From the NCBI GenBank assembly GCA_002452405.1, contig DKFP01000004.1, forward strand, positions 310,001 to 374,000: a stretch of DNA of 64,000 bases, given 5' to 3'. Numbering within the stretch: position 1 is the stretch's first letter; every line of letters begins with the position of its first letter. Of this stretch, positions 1 through 8,197 are shown in pieces. The stretch is from Deferribacteraceae bacterium UBA6793 (GTDB lineage: Bacteria; Chrysiogenota; Deferribacteres; Deferribacterales; Geovibrionaceae). The notes under the pieces were generated by a model. It ran no database searches and had not been told where the DNA came from. It saw nothing but the letters and a program-made list of their open reading frames with translations. Both the position numbers and the translations under genes were made by a program.

Positions 1-2206
1 GATCGCTACGCAGAAACTCCTGAATACCACTGCGAAGCTGTCCCGTACCTCGCCCGTGGACAACGTACAGCCTGTTAAGTCCGGCGAGAACTGATTCGTC
101 CAGAGTTTTATCAAGTATATCAAGGGCTTCCTCAACACGTTTCCCAACCAGCAAAAGTTCGTGTTTTGCTGACGGAGCAACGCTCCTTGACACCAGCACG
201 TCCTTAACCCTGTCTTTGTCCTCCATTCTTTTACCCACCAGTTCTTTGAGTCTGATGGATATTTTAAGCCCGCCGATATCCATTTTTGCCGAATCTCCTT
301 CAACGGAGAGCACTTTACCTGATTTGTCGTATTTTTCCAGCCAGATAACGTCCCCGGTCTTCACACCTTCGACCGGTTTTATCTCTTTTTTCACCTTACC
401 CAGTTTGGTTTCAGCCTTTTTGATATCCTCTTCGACGGCTTCTTTTATTTTATGTGGTTTTTCAGCGTATTTTTTTGCTTTATGGTACAGTCTGAGAGCC
501 TCTTCCAGTAGTTCCGATTCCTTTTTAGCAAGTTTTTCATTAAGTTCCTGCTCCCGCAGCTCAATAAACTCCTCTTTCTCTTTAAGCTGTGCCTGTAGCA
601 GTTCCAAATCTTTGGTTCTGCCTGCTATCTCTGCCTGCATCCGGCTTATCTCTTCAACAGAGACCTCTGCGTCGCTCTTGTGCTGTTCAATGATTGCCGT
701 GGCAGTCTCAATAACGTCAACGGGAAATTTAAGTCTTTTTGCTATGACAAGAGGATCGGATTTACCGGAAACACCTTTGAGAAGTCTGTATCTGGGTGAA
801 AAATCGGTATAGTCGAAATCCACCGCATATATAACGGATGTGTCTTCGGTCAGAGCGTAGGTTTTAAGCTCTGTAAAGTGGGTCGTGACAACAGCTTTCG
901 CCTTTTTAGCTGCGAGTTTGCGGCATACTGCAACGGCTAGTGCCGCGCCTTCTCTGGGCTCTGTTCCTGTTCCAGCCTCATCAAGGAGAACAAGGCTCTG
1001 ACTGTCGGCAGTTTTAAGAATATCCCTGATATTAACCATATGCGCGGAAAAAGTGGAAAGATCCATCACAAGTGACTGGTTGTCGCCGATATCAGCAAGA
1101 ATATGATTAAAATTGACTATTTCAGCGTATTTGCCGAACAGCGGCAGTCCGCATTTGCCGAGAATATGGTTTAGACCGATGGATTTAAGCGCCGCAGTCT
1201 TTCCGCCTGTGTTTGGTCCTGTGATAACGGCAGTAAACTCTCCATCTTTCATCTGGAAGTCAAGCGGAACCGATTCACGCCCTTTTTCCAGAAATATAAT
1301 TGGGTGGTGGACGTCGCGAAATACCACGGAACCTGAAAACTCAGGAAACACAAAGTCCTTTCCTTTATAAAATTTAGCAGTTTCAAGGTGAAAAACGACC
1401 TCCGTATATGCGGCTACAGTCGCCTGAATACGGGTGAAAGCGCCGAATATGCTGTCTGCTATCTCTTTAAGTATTCTGACGGTCTCCTCACGCTCCTGAG
1501 CCAGACACTCCTGTATTGCGTTGTTAAGCCCAACTGTTGAAGACGGTTCAACAAAGAAGGTCTGACCGCTTGCGGAGCGGTCGTGTACGATACCCTGAAT
1601 ATATTGTTTGAAATTGGTCTTGCAAGGAATGGTAAAGCGTCCGCTGCGCTCGGTTATGACCTGTTCCTGAACAAATTTTGATGCGGAACCCATGGCAAAC
1701 ACGCCCGCGAGTTCTCTCTGCACCTGTTTGCGAAGCGATTTCAACTCGCCGCGCACCTCTGAAAGTCTGTAAGAAGCACTGTCCTTAACTTCACCCATGT
1801 CGTTTACGGTCTCATCGATTCGGTCTGTTATCTCCGAAAGGGTGAATATCTCGCCAAGGTAGAGCTTCATGTGTTCAGCACCGTGCTCTATGAGTCCTTT
1901 CTTAATATCCCGCACGCCGTGGAAAAACTCAGCGAAGACAAGCAGTTCATCAGGCTCAAGGAAGAGGAGCGGGTCGTTCAGTTTAGGCAGAACAGACAGA
2001 AACTCATCGTCTTTCGGGATGTATATGTCGGACGCTTTAACGGCATAGTCCAGAGCTTCGTTCAGCTCCGCCTTATATCGTTCTATCTTGTCCAGAGCAT
2101 AATAGGGTTTCAGGGCGTTCAGCCTGCCCTTTGCCAGAGCAGAGCTGAACCCTTTTTCCATGTATTGTTTGAAAAGTCCGAATTCTAAAGTGTCTAAATG
2201 AATCAT
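1..2206 (-). CDS. mutS2: Endonuclease MutS2 (partial, 3' end beyond the window)
   Basis: MutS2 family ATPase, a MutS paralogue without the mismatch-recognition domain; in other bacteria it suppresses recombination or acts in ribosome rescue. The frame runs unbroken from ATG at 2206 to the window edge (735 codons). Visible in order: clamp/core region to about residue 300, Walker A GPNTGGKT near residue 330, Walker B with LLDEAGTGTEP near 405, a long charged coiled coil at about 510-600, and the beginning of a C-terminal Smr nuclease domain with HGRGTGQLR close to the edge. The start overlaps the cvpA stop by one base (TGATG), so it is the last visible gene of the pfkA operon. Only the end of the Smr domain is missing. 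Confidence 0.96.
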   Translation of the reverse strand, partial: MIHLDTLEFGLFKQYMEKGFSSALAKGRLNALKPYYALDKIERYKAELNEALDYAVKASDIYIPKDDEFLSVLPKLNDPLLFLEPDELLVFAEFFHGVRDIKKGLIEHGAEHMKLYLGEIFTLSEITDRIDETVNDMGEVKDSASYRLSEVRGELKSLRKQVQRELAGVFAMGSASKFVQEQVITERSGRFTIPCKTNFKQYIQGIVHDRSASGQTFFVEPSSTVGLNNAIQECLAQEREETVRILKEIADSIFGAFTRIQATVAAYTEVVFHLETAKFYKGKDFVFPEFSGSVVFRDVHHPIIFLEKGRESVPLDFQMKDGEFTAVITGPNTGGKTAALKSIGLNHILGKCGLPLFGKYAEIVNFNHILADIGDNQSLVMDLSTFSAHMVNIRDILKTADSQSLVLLDEAGTGTEPREGAALAVAVCRKLAAKKAKAVVTTHFTELKTYALTEDTSVIYAVDFDYTDFSPRYRLLKGVSGKSDPLVIAKRLKFPVDVIETATAIIEQHKSDAEVSVEEISRMQAEIAGRTKDLELLQAQLKEKEEFIELREQELNEKLAKKESELLEEALRLYHKAKKYAEKPHKIKEAVEEDIKKAETKLGKVKKEIKPVEGVKTGDVIWLEKYDKSGKVLSVEGDSAKMDIGGLKISIRLKELVGKRMEDKDRVKDVLVSRSVAPSAKHELLLVGKRVEEALDILDKTLDESVLAGLNRLYVVHGRGTGQLRSGIQEFLRSD

Positions 2207-2895
2207 CAGTTTTTCTGGAAATCTTCCTCAAGAACACGTGGTTCCTTTTTAGGCGCAGGTTTTGCATTTTCGCCTTTTTTACCTGCGTCGTCAGTTTTTT
2301 TCGCAGTCTCTTTGGCTGACTGTGCGTCTTCGTCCGCAGCCTGCATCTTCGCGTCCTCGATAGCCTGCTGAACGGATTCAGCCGATGGGATATCGAACGG
2401 GCTGTGCTTTTTCGCTTCGGGTATCCTGTTCATGAAATTGTATACGCTGGGCGCGAAACCAGCCAGTTTGCGGGAAACTGACCCCTCTTTCATACTGGAA
2501 AGGATACTGCTGTCCGGTGAAAGCGTTGTCATGAGAAAGCTCAGGAAAACACTGAGCACCGCAGCCGCTTTCAGACCGCCAAAAAGAGCGCCCACACCCT
2601 GATTTACCCAGCCGAGCTTAACCTCTTTGAACATTTTCGACAGAATAGTGCCGATAAATATCATGATGAGATAAGCTGTGAAGAACGCTACAATGTATCC
2701 GAGCGCCTGAGTGGTTCTCTCGGACATGCCGAAAACGTTCAGTTGCTGTGCGAAAACGGGCGAATAGAGATACGCCACCATAAAGCCCGCAAAAAGAGCT
2801 ATCATGCCGAATATCTCCATAATGATACCCTTCATGTAGCCTTTGAAGGCGATGATACCTATAATTACGAGAACGATTACGTCAATTATTCCCAT
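2206..2895 (-). CDS. cvpA: CvpA family membrane protein
   Basis: CvpA family inner-membrane protein of about 229 residues; the family is linked to colicin V production and envelope integrity, with no enzymatic reaction established. Four hydrophobic segments lie in the first 130 residues, followed by a soluble tail rich in Ala, Lys and Glu. I place the start at 2895 (MGIIDVIVL): AAGGA lies 8 bases upstream, and an upstream in-frame start would only add six poorly supported residues. It overlaps the yqeY end by 14 bases and the mutS2 start by one, so translation is probably coupled. Family assignment is firm; function is open. Confidence 0.9.
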   Translation of the reverse strand: MGIIDVIVLVIIGIIAFKGYMKGIIMEIFGMIALFAGFMVAYLYSPVFAQQLNVFGMSERTTQALGYIVAFFTAYLIMIFIGTILSKMFKEVKLGWVNQGVGALFGGLKAAAVLSVFLSFLMTTLSPDSSILSSMKEGSVSRKLAGFAPSVYNFMNRIPEAKKHSPFDIPSAESVQQAIEDAKMQAADEDAQSAKETAKKTDDAGKKGENAKPAPKKEPRVLEEDFQKN

Positions 2896-3334
2896 CAAAT
2901 GCATCCTTAACAAGCTGGTTGACGAGTTTTCCGTCAGCCTTGCCCGCGGTTTTCGCCATCACAGCCTGCATAACCTTGCCGAAATTCTTTTTATCGGATG
3001 TGTCCACACCCTCGCAAGCCGCCTTAACAACAGCCTTAACTTCGTCTTCGCCCATCTGTTCGGGCATGTAGCCTGCAAGAAATTTTGCTTCTGCAAGCTC
3101 TTTGTCCGCAAGGTCATCCCTGCCCGCGGCCTTATACTGGTCTGCCGCATCCCTGCGTTTTTTCATAGCCGAGGCGATGACTTTCTGTACTCCGGCATCG
3201 TCCAGTTCCGCTTTTGCATCTATCTCAGCGTTCTTTATCTCCGCACGGAGCATACGCACGGTATCCAGAGCAAGCTGATTTTTCTCCTTCATAAACGTTT
3301 TCATATCATCCGTGATTCTTACTTTAAGTGACAT
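2882..3334 (-). CDS. yqeY: GatB/YqeY domain protein
   Basis: Stand-alone YqeY protein, 150 residues, the usual length. It is related to the tail domain of the GatB amidotransferase subunit that holds tRNA, but the function of the free-standing form is not settled. Features seen: N-terminal MSLKVRITDDMKTFMK helix, conserved LDTVRMLRAEIKNAEID stretch, then a helical C-terminal domain ending LVKDAFDGNN. The start overlaps the stop of the adenosyltransferase gene by one base and its end overlaps cvpA. It is part of the pfkA-mutS2 operon. Confidence 0.93.
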   Translation of the reverse strand: MSLKVRITDDMKTFMKEKNQLALDTVRMLRAEIKNAEIDAKAELDDAGVQKVIASAMKKRRDAADQYKAAGRDDLADKELAEAKFLAGYMPEQMGEDEVKAVVKAACEGVDTSDKKNFGKVMQAVMAKTAGKADGKLVNQLVKDAFDGNN

Positions 3335-3831
3335 CAGTGATTCTCCTTACCAACAAGCCGCGCAAGGATATAAAGCCCGTCGGACAACCTGTTGATATAT
3401 TTTATAACAGCGGCATCTATACTAGCACATGCACCGAGACTTATCAATCGTCTTTCAAAACGGCGGCAAACCGTGCGGCATATATCCGCCTTTGCCGCTC
3501 TTATATTTTCGGATGGAATGATAAAACCTTTAAGATTAAGCTGTTTTTCGCCATCAGCTATGAAGGTTTCGAGAAACTCAAGCTCGCCGTCGGCTATTTT
3601 GAATTTTTCACCGGACGTATCGGCGCAGTGGGAGTTAACAACGAAGATGTTCTTCTGGATACGCTCTATCATCGGAGCATATTCCGTCAGTACAAATTTC
3701 AATTCGCCCAGATTGCTTACAAGCTCGTCACCCGTTCCCAGCGTCTCAATGCGGATGTCGTCTTTGTCCACGCGCTCACCGCTGAAAAGCGAGGTCTGCC
3801 CCTTGTCGCCGCCTTTGGTAGTAACGCTCAT
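3334..3831 (-). CDS. Cob(I)yrinic acid a,c-diamide adenosyltransferase, PduO type
   Basis: ATP:cob(I)alamin adenosyltransferase of the PduO family, 165 residues; it transfers the 5'-deoxyadenosyl group of ATP to reduced corrinoid to make adenosylcobalamin or its precursors. The N-terminal ATP-binding signature TTKGGDKGQTSL is complete, followed by the helical bundle with CRTVCRRFERRL near residue 120 and a C-terminal YINRLSDGLYILAR helix typical of the trimeric family. It lies in the pfkA operon with one-base overlaps on both sides, 56 kb from the corrinoid cluster at the other end of the window. A role in de novo synthesis or in repair of inactivated cofactor are both possible. Confidence 0.93.
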   Translation of the reverse strand: MSVTTKGGDKGQTSLFSGERVDKDDIRIETLGTGDELVSNLGELKFVLTEYAPMIERIQKNIFVVNSHCADTSGEKFKIADGELEFLETFIADGEKQLNLKGFIIPSENIRAAKADICRTVCRRFERRLISLGACASIDAAVIKYINRLSDGLYILARLVGKENH

Positions 3832-4793
3832 CAGACGCTAAGCTCCTCGGCTATTTTTATCATAGTCGCGTCGAGTTCCCGTTTTTTGGTCAGCACTTCC
3901 TCAAGAGGGGTGAAGACTATTTCGCGCCCGCCAAGCCCTGCCATAACGCCGCTTCTGCCTTCAATAAGCCCTTTAACGGCAGCTGAACCAAGGCGCGTTG
4001 CAAGAGTCCTGTCAAAAACGGAAGGTGCCCCGCCCCTTTGGAGATGACCCAGAACTGTGATTCTGGTATCGAAACCGCCTATAAGCTGGAACGCCTTGCC
4101 TATGTCGTATGCACTTCCGGCGCCCTCCGCCACAATGACGATGCTTCTGGATTTTCCTTCAATGTATCTTACTTTTATCTTGTTTATGATATTCTCGATA
4201 TTGTACGGAACTTCGGGTATGACAACCGCTTCCGCACCTGTCGCTATGGCCGACATAAGGGCGAGGTAGCCGCAGTTTCTGCCCATAACCTCGATAAGAA
4301 ACGTTCTGTCGTGTGAACTGGCTGTCTCGTTTATCATATCCACCGCGCGGCAGATAGTATTCAGAGCCGTATCGACGCCAATGGAAATACTTGTTCCGTA
4401 TATATCGTTGTCTATTGAACCGGGGAGCCCGATAACCTTTATTCCGTATTTTTCATGAAGTATACGGGCACCTGTCAGCGAGCCGTCGCCGCCTATAACC
4501 ACAAGCCCCTCTATACCGTGAATCTGCAACTGTTGTACAGCCGCCTGCTGACCTTCCGGAGTTTTGAACTCCATGCACCTGGCACTTTTAAGGAATGTGC
4601 CACCGCGGGAAATCATATTCGCAACGTCTTTGCTTTCAAGCAGTTTTATTTTGCCGTCAATCAGACCTTTGTACCCCTGCTCTATACCGCAAACTTCGAT
4701 ACCGTTCGCAATTCCCGTACGTACAACACTTCTGATTGCGGCATTCATGCCCGGGCAGTCGCCACCGCTGGTCATAACTCCTATTCTGTTCAT
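3831..4793 (-). CDS. pfkA: 6-phosphofructokinase (ATP-dependent)
   Basis: Phosphofructokinase, fructose 6-phosphate + ATP to fructose 1,6-bisphosphate; 320 residues, the bacterial PfkA length. Seen: N-terminal GVMTSGGDCPGMNAAIR nucleotide loop, GGDGSLTGA near residue 102 (a Gly after GGD fits ATP rather than pyrophosphate use), catalytic PGSIDNDIYG near 125, and the GRNCGYLAL segment near 170 that binds the sugar phosphate. It is the first gene of a five-gene minus operon (pfkA, adenosyltransferase, yqeY, cvpA, mutS2) joined by one-base or short overlaps. The gap to the cyclase gene upstream is only 10 bases, so transcription may begin further upstream. Confidence 0.96.
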   Translation of the reverse strand: MNRIGVMTSGGDCPGMNAAIRSVVRTGIANGIEVCGIEQGYKGLIDGKIKLLESKDVANMISRGGTFLKSARCMEFKTPEGQQAAVQQLQIHGIEGLVVIGGDGSLTGARILHEKYGIKVIGLPGSIDNDIYGTSISIGVDTALNTICRAVDMINETASSHDRTFLIEVMGRNCGYLALMSAIATGAEAVVIPEVPYNIENIINKIKVRYIEGKSRSIVIVAEGAGSAYDIGKAFQLIGGFDTRITVLGHLQRGGAPSVFDRTLATRLGSAAVKGLIEGRSGVMAGLGGREIVFTPLEEVLTKKRELDATMIKIAEELSV

Positions 4794-4803
4794 ATGTTTT
4801 CTC

Positions 4804-6888
4804 CTATTTTGTCTTCATCGTATAAGTGCCGTCCCAGTCATCAGCCGGAGCTTCATCAATGCATGACCTGCACCGCTCCGTAAACACGGAGGACGTGGGG
4901 TCACCAGCAGCCTCAAGCTCTGTAAAGACAGCCAGAGCGCCTTCAAAGTTCCTCGCGAAATACATGTCCAGCGCAATATGGAACTTTTCTACAAGTTCCC
5001 TGTTCTCCGGAGTGTTCTCCATCACCTCATAAATCTCTACAGGCTCTTTCTTTCCTTTGACACGCACCTTGTCCAGTTTGCGCACAAGATATTGCTGTTT
5101 GCAGTGGGCAAGAGTATATTCGCTGACAACTATGCGTGTTTTATAAGCCTTGCAAAGACCTTCCAGACGGGAGGCAAGGTTAACACTGTCGCCTATCGCT
5201 GTATACTCGAAACGAACTGTCGAGCCCATGTTTCCGCATACCGCGGGACCGGAGTTAACACCGACACCGACGTCGATGTTCGGCAGCCCGGCTTCCGTGA
5301 ACCGCCCGTTTATCTCGTGCAGAGTGCGTATCAGTTCCAGAGCTGTCTTGACAGCCATATCCGCATGGTCGGGCAAATCAAGCGGAGTGTTGAACAACGC
5401 CATCATCGCGTCGCCAATGTATTTATCAAGCATACCCTTATTATGCAAAACCACTTTCGTCATGGGGTCGTGTATCTTGTTCAGCATGGAGGTCAGCTCC
5501 GTTGCCGAAAGTTTCTCCGAAAGAGTCGTAAAACCTCTGATATCCGAGAACATAATTGTTATGAAACGCTCCTCGCCGCCCAGTTTCAGTTTGTCCGGGT
5601 CTTTCTGTATCTCCTCAACAAGTTCAGGCGAAACGTAGGATGCAAAAGCCTTTTTGACTTCTTTAGCCCTGCGTTCCACAGTAAAAAAGGCGAACGATTC
5701 CAGCGTCATCATCATAAGCACTGAGGGAGCCATGGTATAAAATTCGTGTTGCCAGTAGTTTCCGAATATGAACATAGCATATGATGCGGCAAGGGTCAGA
5801 AACAGCGAACCGAAATAAAGCATCAGTCTGTAATGCTGCTTTCGCAGGTAGCTTATGAAAAAAATCACAAGCATCAGGATAATAACAGACGCGTAGTCAT
5901 ATTGCGGCGAAGTGGTGAGAAATTCGTTTTTCAACAGGTTGCTGAGTGCGACGTAGTGCAGAGAAACTCCTGGTGTAACAGGGTCTATTGGCGTGGGACG
6001 CATATCGTAGATACCCACCTCGGTAACGCCGACAATAACCATCTTGTCCTTAAAAAAAGAAGGCGGAATTTCGCCGTTTATAACTTTGTATGCGGAAACG
6101 TACTCCACATCATCGTAAAAATTAAGTCGGAAATATGACTCGTTTTTGATGTTTACATCGTTGATTTTAAAGCTCTTAACACCTTTTTCGTTAAGAACGA
6201 GGTTAACGTCCTTGTCCAGCCCGTAGCGCATCATCTGCACGGAAAGCGGAGGAAAAATGTAGCCTTTGTGGATATATGCCAGCGGATAGTTGCGGTAAAG
6301 CCCGTCAACATCCGGCTCTGTACTGAAAGAGGCGCATGTCAGCCCTGATTCCGCAACGATGGGAATGTTTACCTCTGCATACGGAAACTCTTTGATACCT
6401 ACGGATTTTCCCTGTATGTCATAGTTCAGGTAGGCGCAATTTTCAAGATAGTCAATCGCCTGCTCCGTGGTCTCCTCGGTTGCCTGACCTCTGAAAAAGA
6501 AACCCAGGATGATGTTGCCGCTGTTGGCAATTGAATCGGCTAGCACCTCGTCGCTCTTTTCGTCGGAATGTTCGGAAAAAACGATATCAAGTCCAACAAT
6601 GGAAGCCTGATGCAGATTGGTAAACATTTTTGCGATGACGTCCCTCGACCACACCCAGCGACCGAGTATATTAACGCTGGGTTCGTCAACTGTGACGATG
6701 ACAAGACGTTTATCCGGTTTCGGAGCCATACCGAACCCGCTTCTGACAGCGAATTTAAGATCTTCGATACCAAGTGAGAATTTTTCTATGAAAACGGGTT
6801 TATGGTAAACACCGACACAACCAATGACGATGAATAAAGCCAGTACGATGAATCGATAGTTTTTGAGGAGCTGTTTGAGAAACGACAT
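4804..6888 (-). CDS. Adenylate/guanylate cyclase with CHASE2 sensor domain
   Basis: Membrane class III nucleotide cyclase of 694 residues. An N-terminal anchor helix (about 11-30) is followed by a periplasmic CHASE2 sensor domain (about 35-330), three membrane helices (about 338-405) and a cytoplasmic cyclase catalytic domain (about 440-640). Metal-binding aspartates are present in FSDIRGF and DKYIGDAMMALF, and TAIGDSVNLASRLEG carries the transition-state region; the Lys in DKYIGD and Asp in IGDS fit ATP as substrate, so cAMP is the likely product. After the cyclase comes a short helical tail of about 50 residues. AGGA precedes the ATG by 8 bases. Nothing nearby identifies the CHASE2 ligand. 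Confidence 0.92.
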   Translation of the reverse strand: MSFLKQLLKNYRFIVLALFIVIGCVGVYHKPVFIEKFSLGIEDLKFAVRSGFGMAPKPDKRLVIVTVDEPSVNILGRWVWSRDVIAKMFTNLHQASIVGLDIVFSEHSDEKSDEVLADSIANSGNIILGFFFRGQATEETTEQAIDYLENCAYLNYDIQGKSVGIKEFPYAEVNIPIVAESGLTCASFSTEPDVDGLYRNYPLAYIHKGYIFPPLSVQMMRYGLDKDVNLVLNEKGVKSFKINDVNIKNESYFRLNFYDDVEYVSAYKVINGEIPPSFFKDKMVIVGVTEVGIYDMRPTPIDPVTPGVSLHYVALSNLLKNEFLTTSPQYDYASVIILMLVIFFISYLRKQHYRLMLYFGSLFLTLAASYAMFIFGNYWQHEFYTMAPSVLMMMTLESFAFFTVERRAKEVKKAFASYVSPELVEEIQKDPDKLKLGGEERFITIMFSDIRGFTTLSEKLSATELTSMLNKIHDPMTKVVLHNKGMLDKYIGDAMMALFNTPLDLPDHADMAVKTALELIRTLHEINGRFTEAGLPNIDVGVGVNSGPAVCGNMGSTVRFEYTAIGDSVNLASRLEGLCKAYKTRIVVSEYTLAHCKQQYLVRKLDKVRVKGKKEPVEIYEVMENTPENRELVEKFHIALDMYFARNFEGALAVFTELEAAGDPTSSVFTERCRSCIDEAPADDWDGTYTMKTK

Positions 6889-6963
6889 AAGATTTTCCTG
6901 TCCAATTAGTTAAATCAATCTTTACATATAAACGGTCAGGCTTCAATGAAATTTACGTAAAAA

Positions 6964-6987
6964 AAAGAGCGGCTTTCACCGCTCTTT
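6964..6987 (-). terminator. Hairpin terminator after the FlgT-N-like gene
   Basis: A nine-base-pair stem (AAAGAGCGG / CCGCTCTTT) with a six-base loop lies directly after the stop at 6990 and is followed on the minus strand by a run of T. Confidence 0.8.
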
Positions 6988-6989
6988 CG

Positions 6990-8096
6990 TCAGTATAACT
7001 TTTCAACCTGAATGAGATAATCGTTCAGGCGAACTATTTTATAATTCGGTTTGCTGCTTATGGCAGTTGCCAGATACAGCGCCTTTTCGGGATATTTCAC
7101 TTTCAGCGTATCCTTACCGTTATCATCAACCTCAAGAACCCATGCGGTGTAGCTGAGCATCTGTTTAAGATCCATCAGGTCTTCAATGGTGCTTTTACCG
7201 ACAAGCTGAACGCTTATACTCTTGTTGTTGATACCTTTTATCTTTTCAAGAACGGTGCTGACGAGCTTAGTTGAAACTTCGCTGTTCATGTTGTCCATCA
7301 TCTGATGCGTTGCGTCTTCGAGTGTTGCTCCCATACCCCTTGCAGACAGAAAGTCACTCGCTAGTATCTTTGTGCCGGAACCCTGCTGAACAAGCAGCCT
7401 GTATGAAAGCCTGCCCGTTACAACGTTAAAGGGTATGGATACGCCATAACCTATATCAGAGCCCTCTTTCGCAGTTGCAACAGTATCCACCTTGCCGATA
7501 AGTATTGTGCCGGAAAGGTATTTCGAAGCTATTGCACGCATTGCCATATAGTTATTTGTGCGCATAGCCTTGTCCAGCTCGGCGGTCTTTGTTCCGTCGG
7601 CATCGGCTATGTCAACAACCTCAAGCTGATTAGCGGTAAGTTCATTGATAACTGTCTCTGTGAGAACGTTGGTCTCCTCAACATGTTTGTCGGGAAAAAC
7701 CACAGGTATCATAACAGCTACAGAGGTATTCATCGCCACGGTCCCCATGGCCTCTCTGGCTTTGTCCGGAGCTATAACGGCGCTGATCATAACGCGATAT
7801 ATCTGTCCGTCCTCTTCTTCTCCTGTCACCTTATAGCTCTGAACGACGCCTGTGACCTCGTTTTTGATTGCTTCGTCAACCAGTACGGCGTTCTGAACTA
7901 TAGTTTCGGACTTAACACGGACGCCGGAAGCCTCTTCCATAGCGGCCCATTTGGCGCGTGCAGTCGCCTGGAGTTTTGCGGAGGATTTATCACCGTTTAT
8001 AATGTCTGCCTCGCCGACAGCCGAAACCGTTACAGCGGCGGCAAAAGCGGTGGCGGCGAACATCATAAGAGTTAAACCGAGTATCAATCTTTTCAT
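6990..8096 (-). CDS. Exported protein with FlgT/LPP20-like N-terminal region
   Basis: Predicted periplasmic or outer-membrane-associated protein of 368 residues with a clear signal peptide (cleavage after about residue 19, TAFA|AAV). Residues 20-120 (VSAVGEADIINGDKSSAKLQ onward, with RAKWAAMEEASGV and a GVVQSYKV strand) resemble the N-terminal domain of flagellar protein FlgT and LPP20-like lipoproteins. The middle part (about 130-300) has alternating strands and helices like a CsgG-type fold. I do not recognise a precise family. It lies downstream of the CsgG-like lipoprotein gene with a terminator between, so the two are probably functionally related but separately transcribed. Role unknown; envelope assembly is inference. 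Confidence 0.75.
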   Translation of the reverse strand: MKRLILGLTLMMFAATAFAAAVTVSAVGEADIINGDKSSAKLQATARAKWAAMEEASGVRVKSETIVQNAVLVDEAIKNEVTGVVQSYKVTGEEEDGQIYRVMISAVIAPDKAREAMGTVAMNTSVAVMIPVVFPDKHVEETNVLTETVINELTANQLEVVDIADADGTKTAELDKAMRTNNYMAMRAIASKYLSGTILIGKVDTVATAKEGSDIGYGVSIPFNVVTGRLSYRLLVQQGSGTKILASDFLSARGMGATLEDATHQMMDNMNSEVSTKLVSTVLEKIKGINNKSISVQLVGKSTIEDLMDLKQMLSYTAWVLEVDDNGKDTLKVKYPEKALYLATAISSKPNYKIVRLNDYLIQVEKLY

Positions 8097-8166
8097 ACTG
8101 TTCTCCGAATGTATTTTCTTATCAGATTATAAGAAAATACTGTTTTTACAAGGTACAAATAACAAA

Positions 8167-8188
8167 CGGGCGGGATTAAACCCGCCCG
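8167..8188 (-). terminator. Strong hairpin terminator after the CsgG-like gene
   Basis: Perfect eight-base-pair GC stem (CGGGCGGG / CCCGCCCG) with a six-base loop lies 10 bases after the stop at 8198 on the minus strand. Confidence 0.75.
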
Positions 8189-8197
8189 GTAAAGTGT

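Noticed and set aside
4978..5724. A 248-codon plus-strand frame
   Set aside because: Antisense to the cyclase domain of a clear gene.
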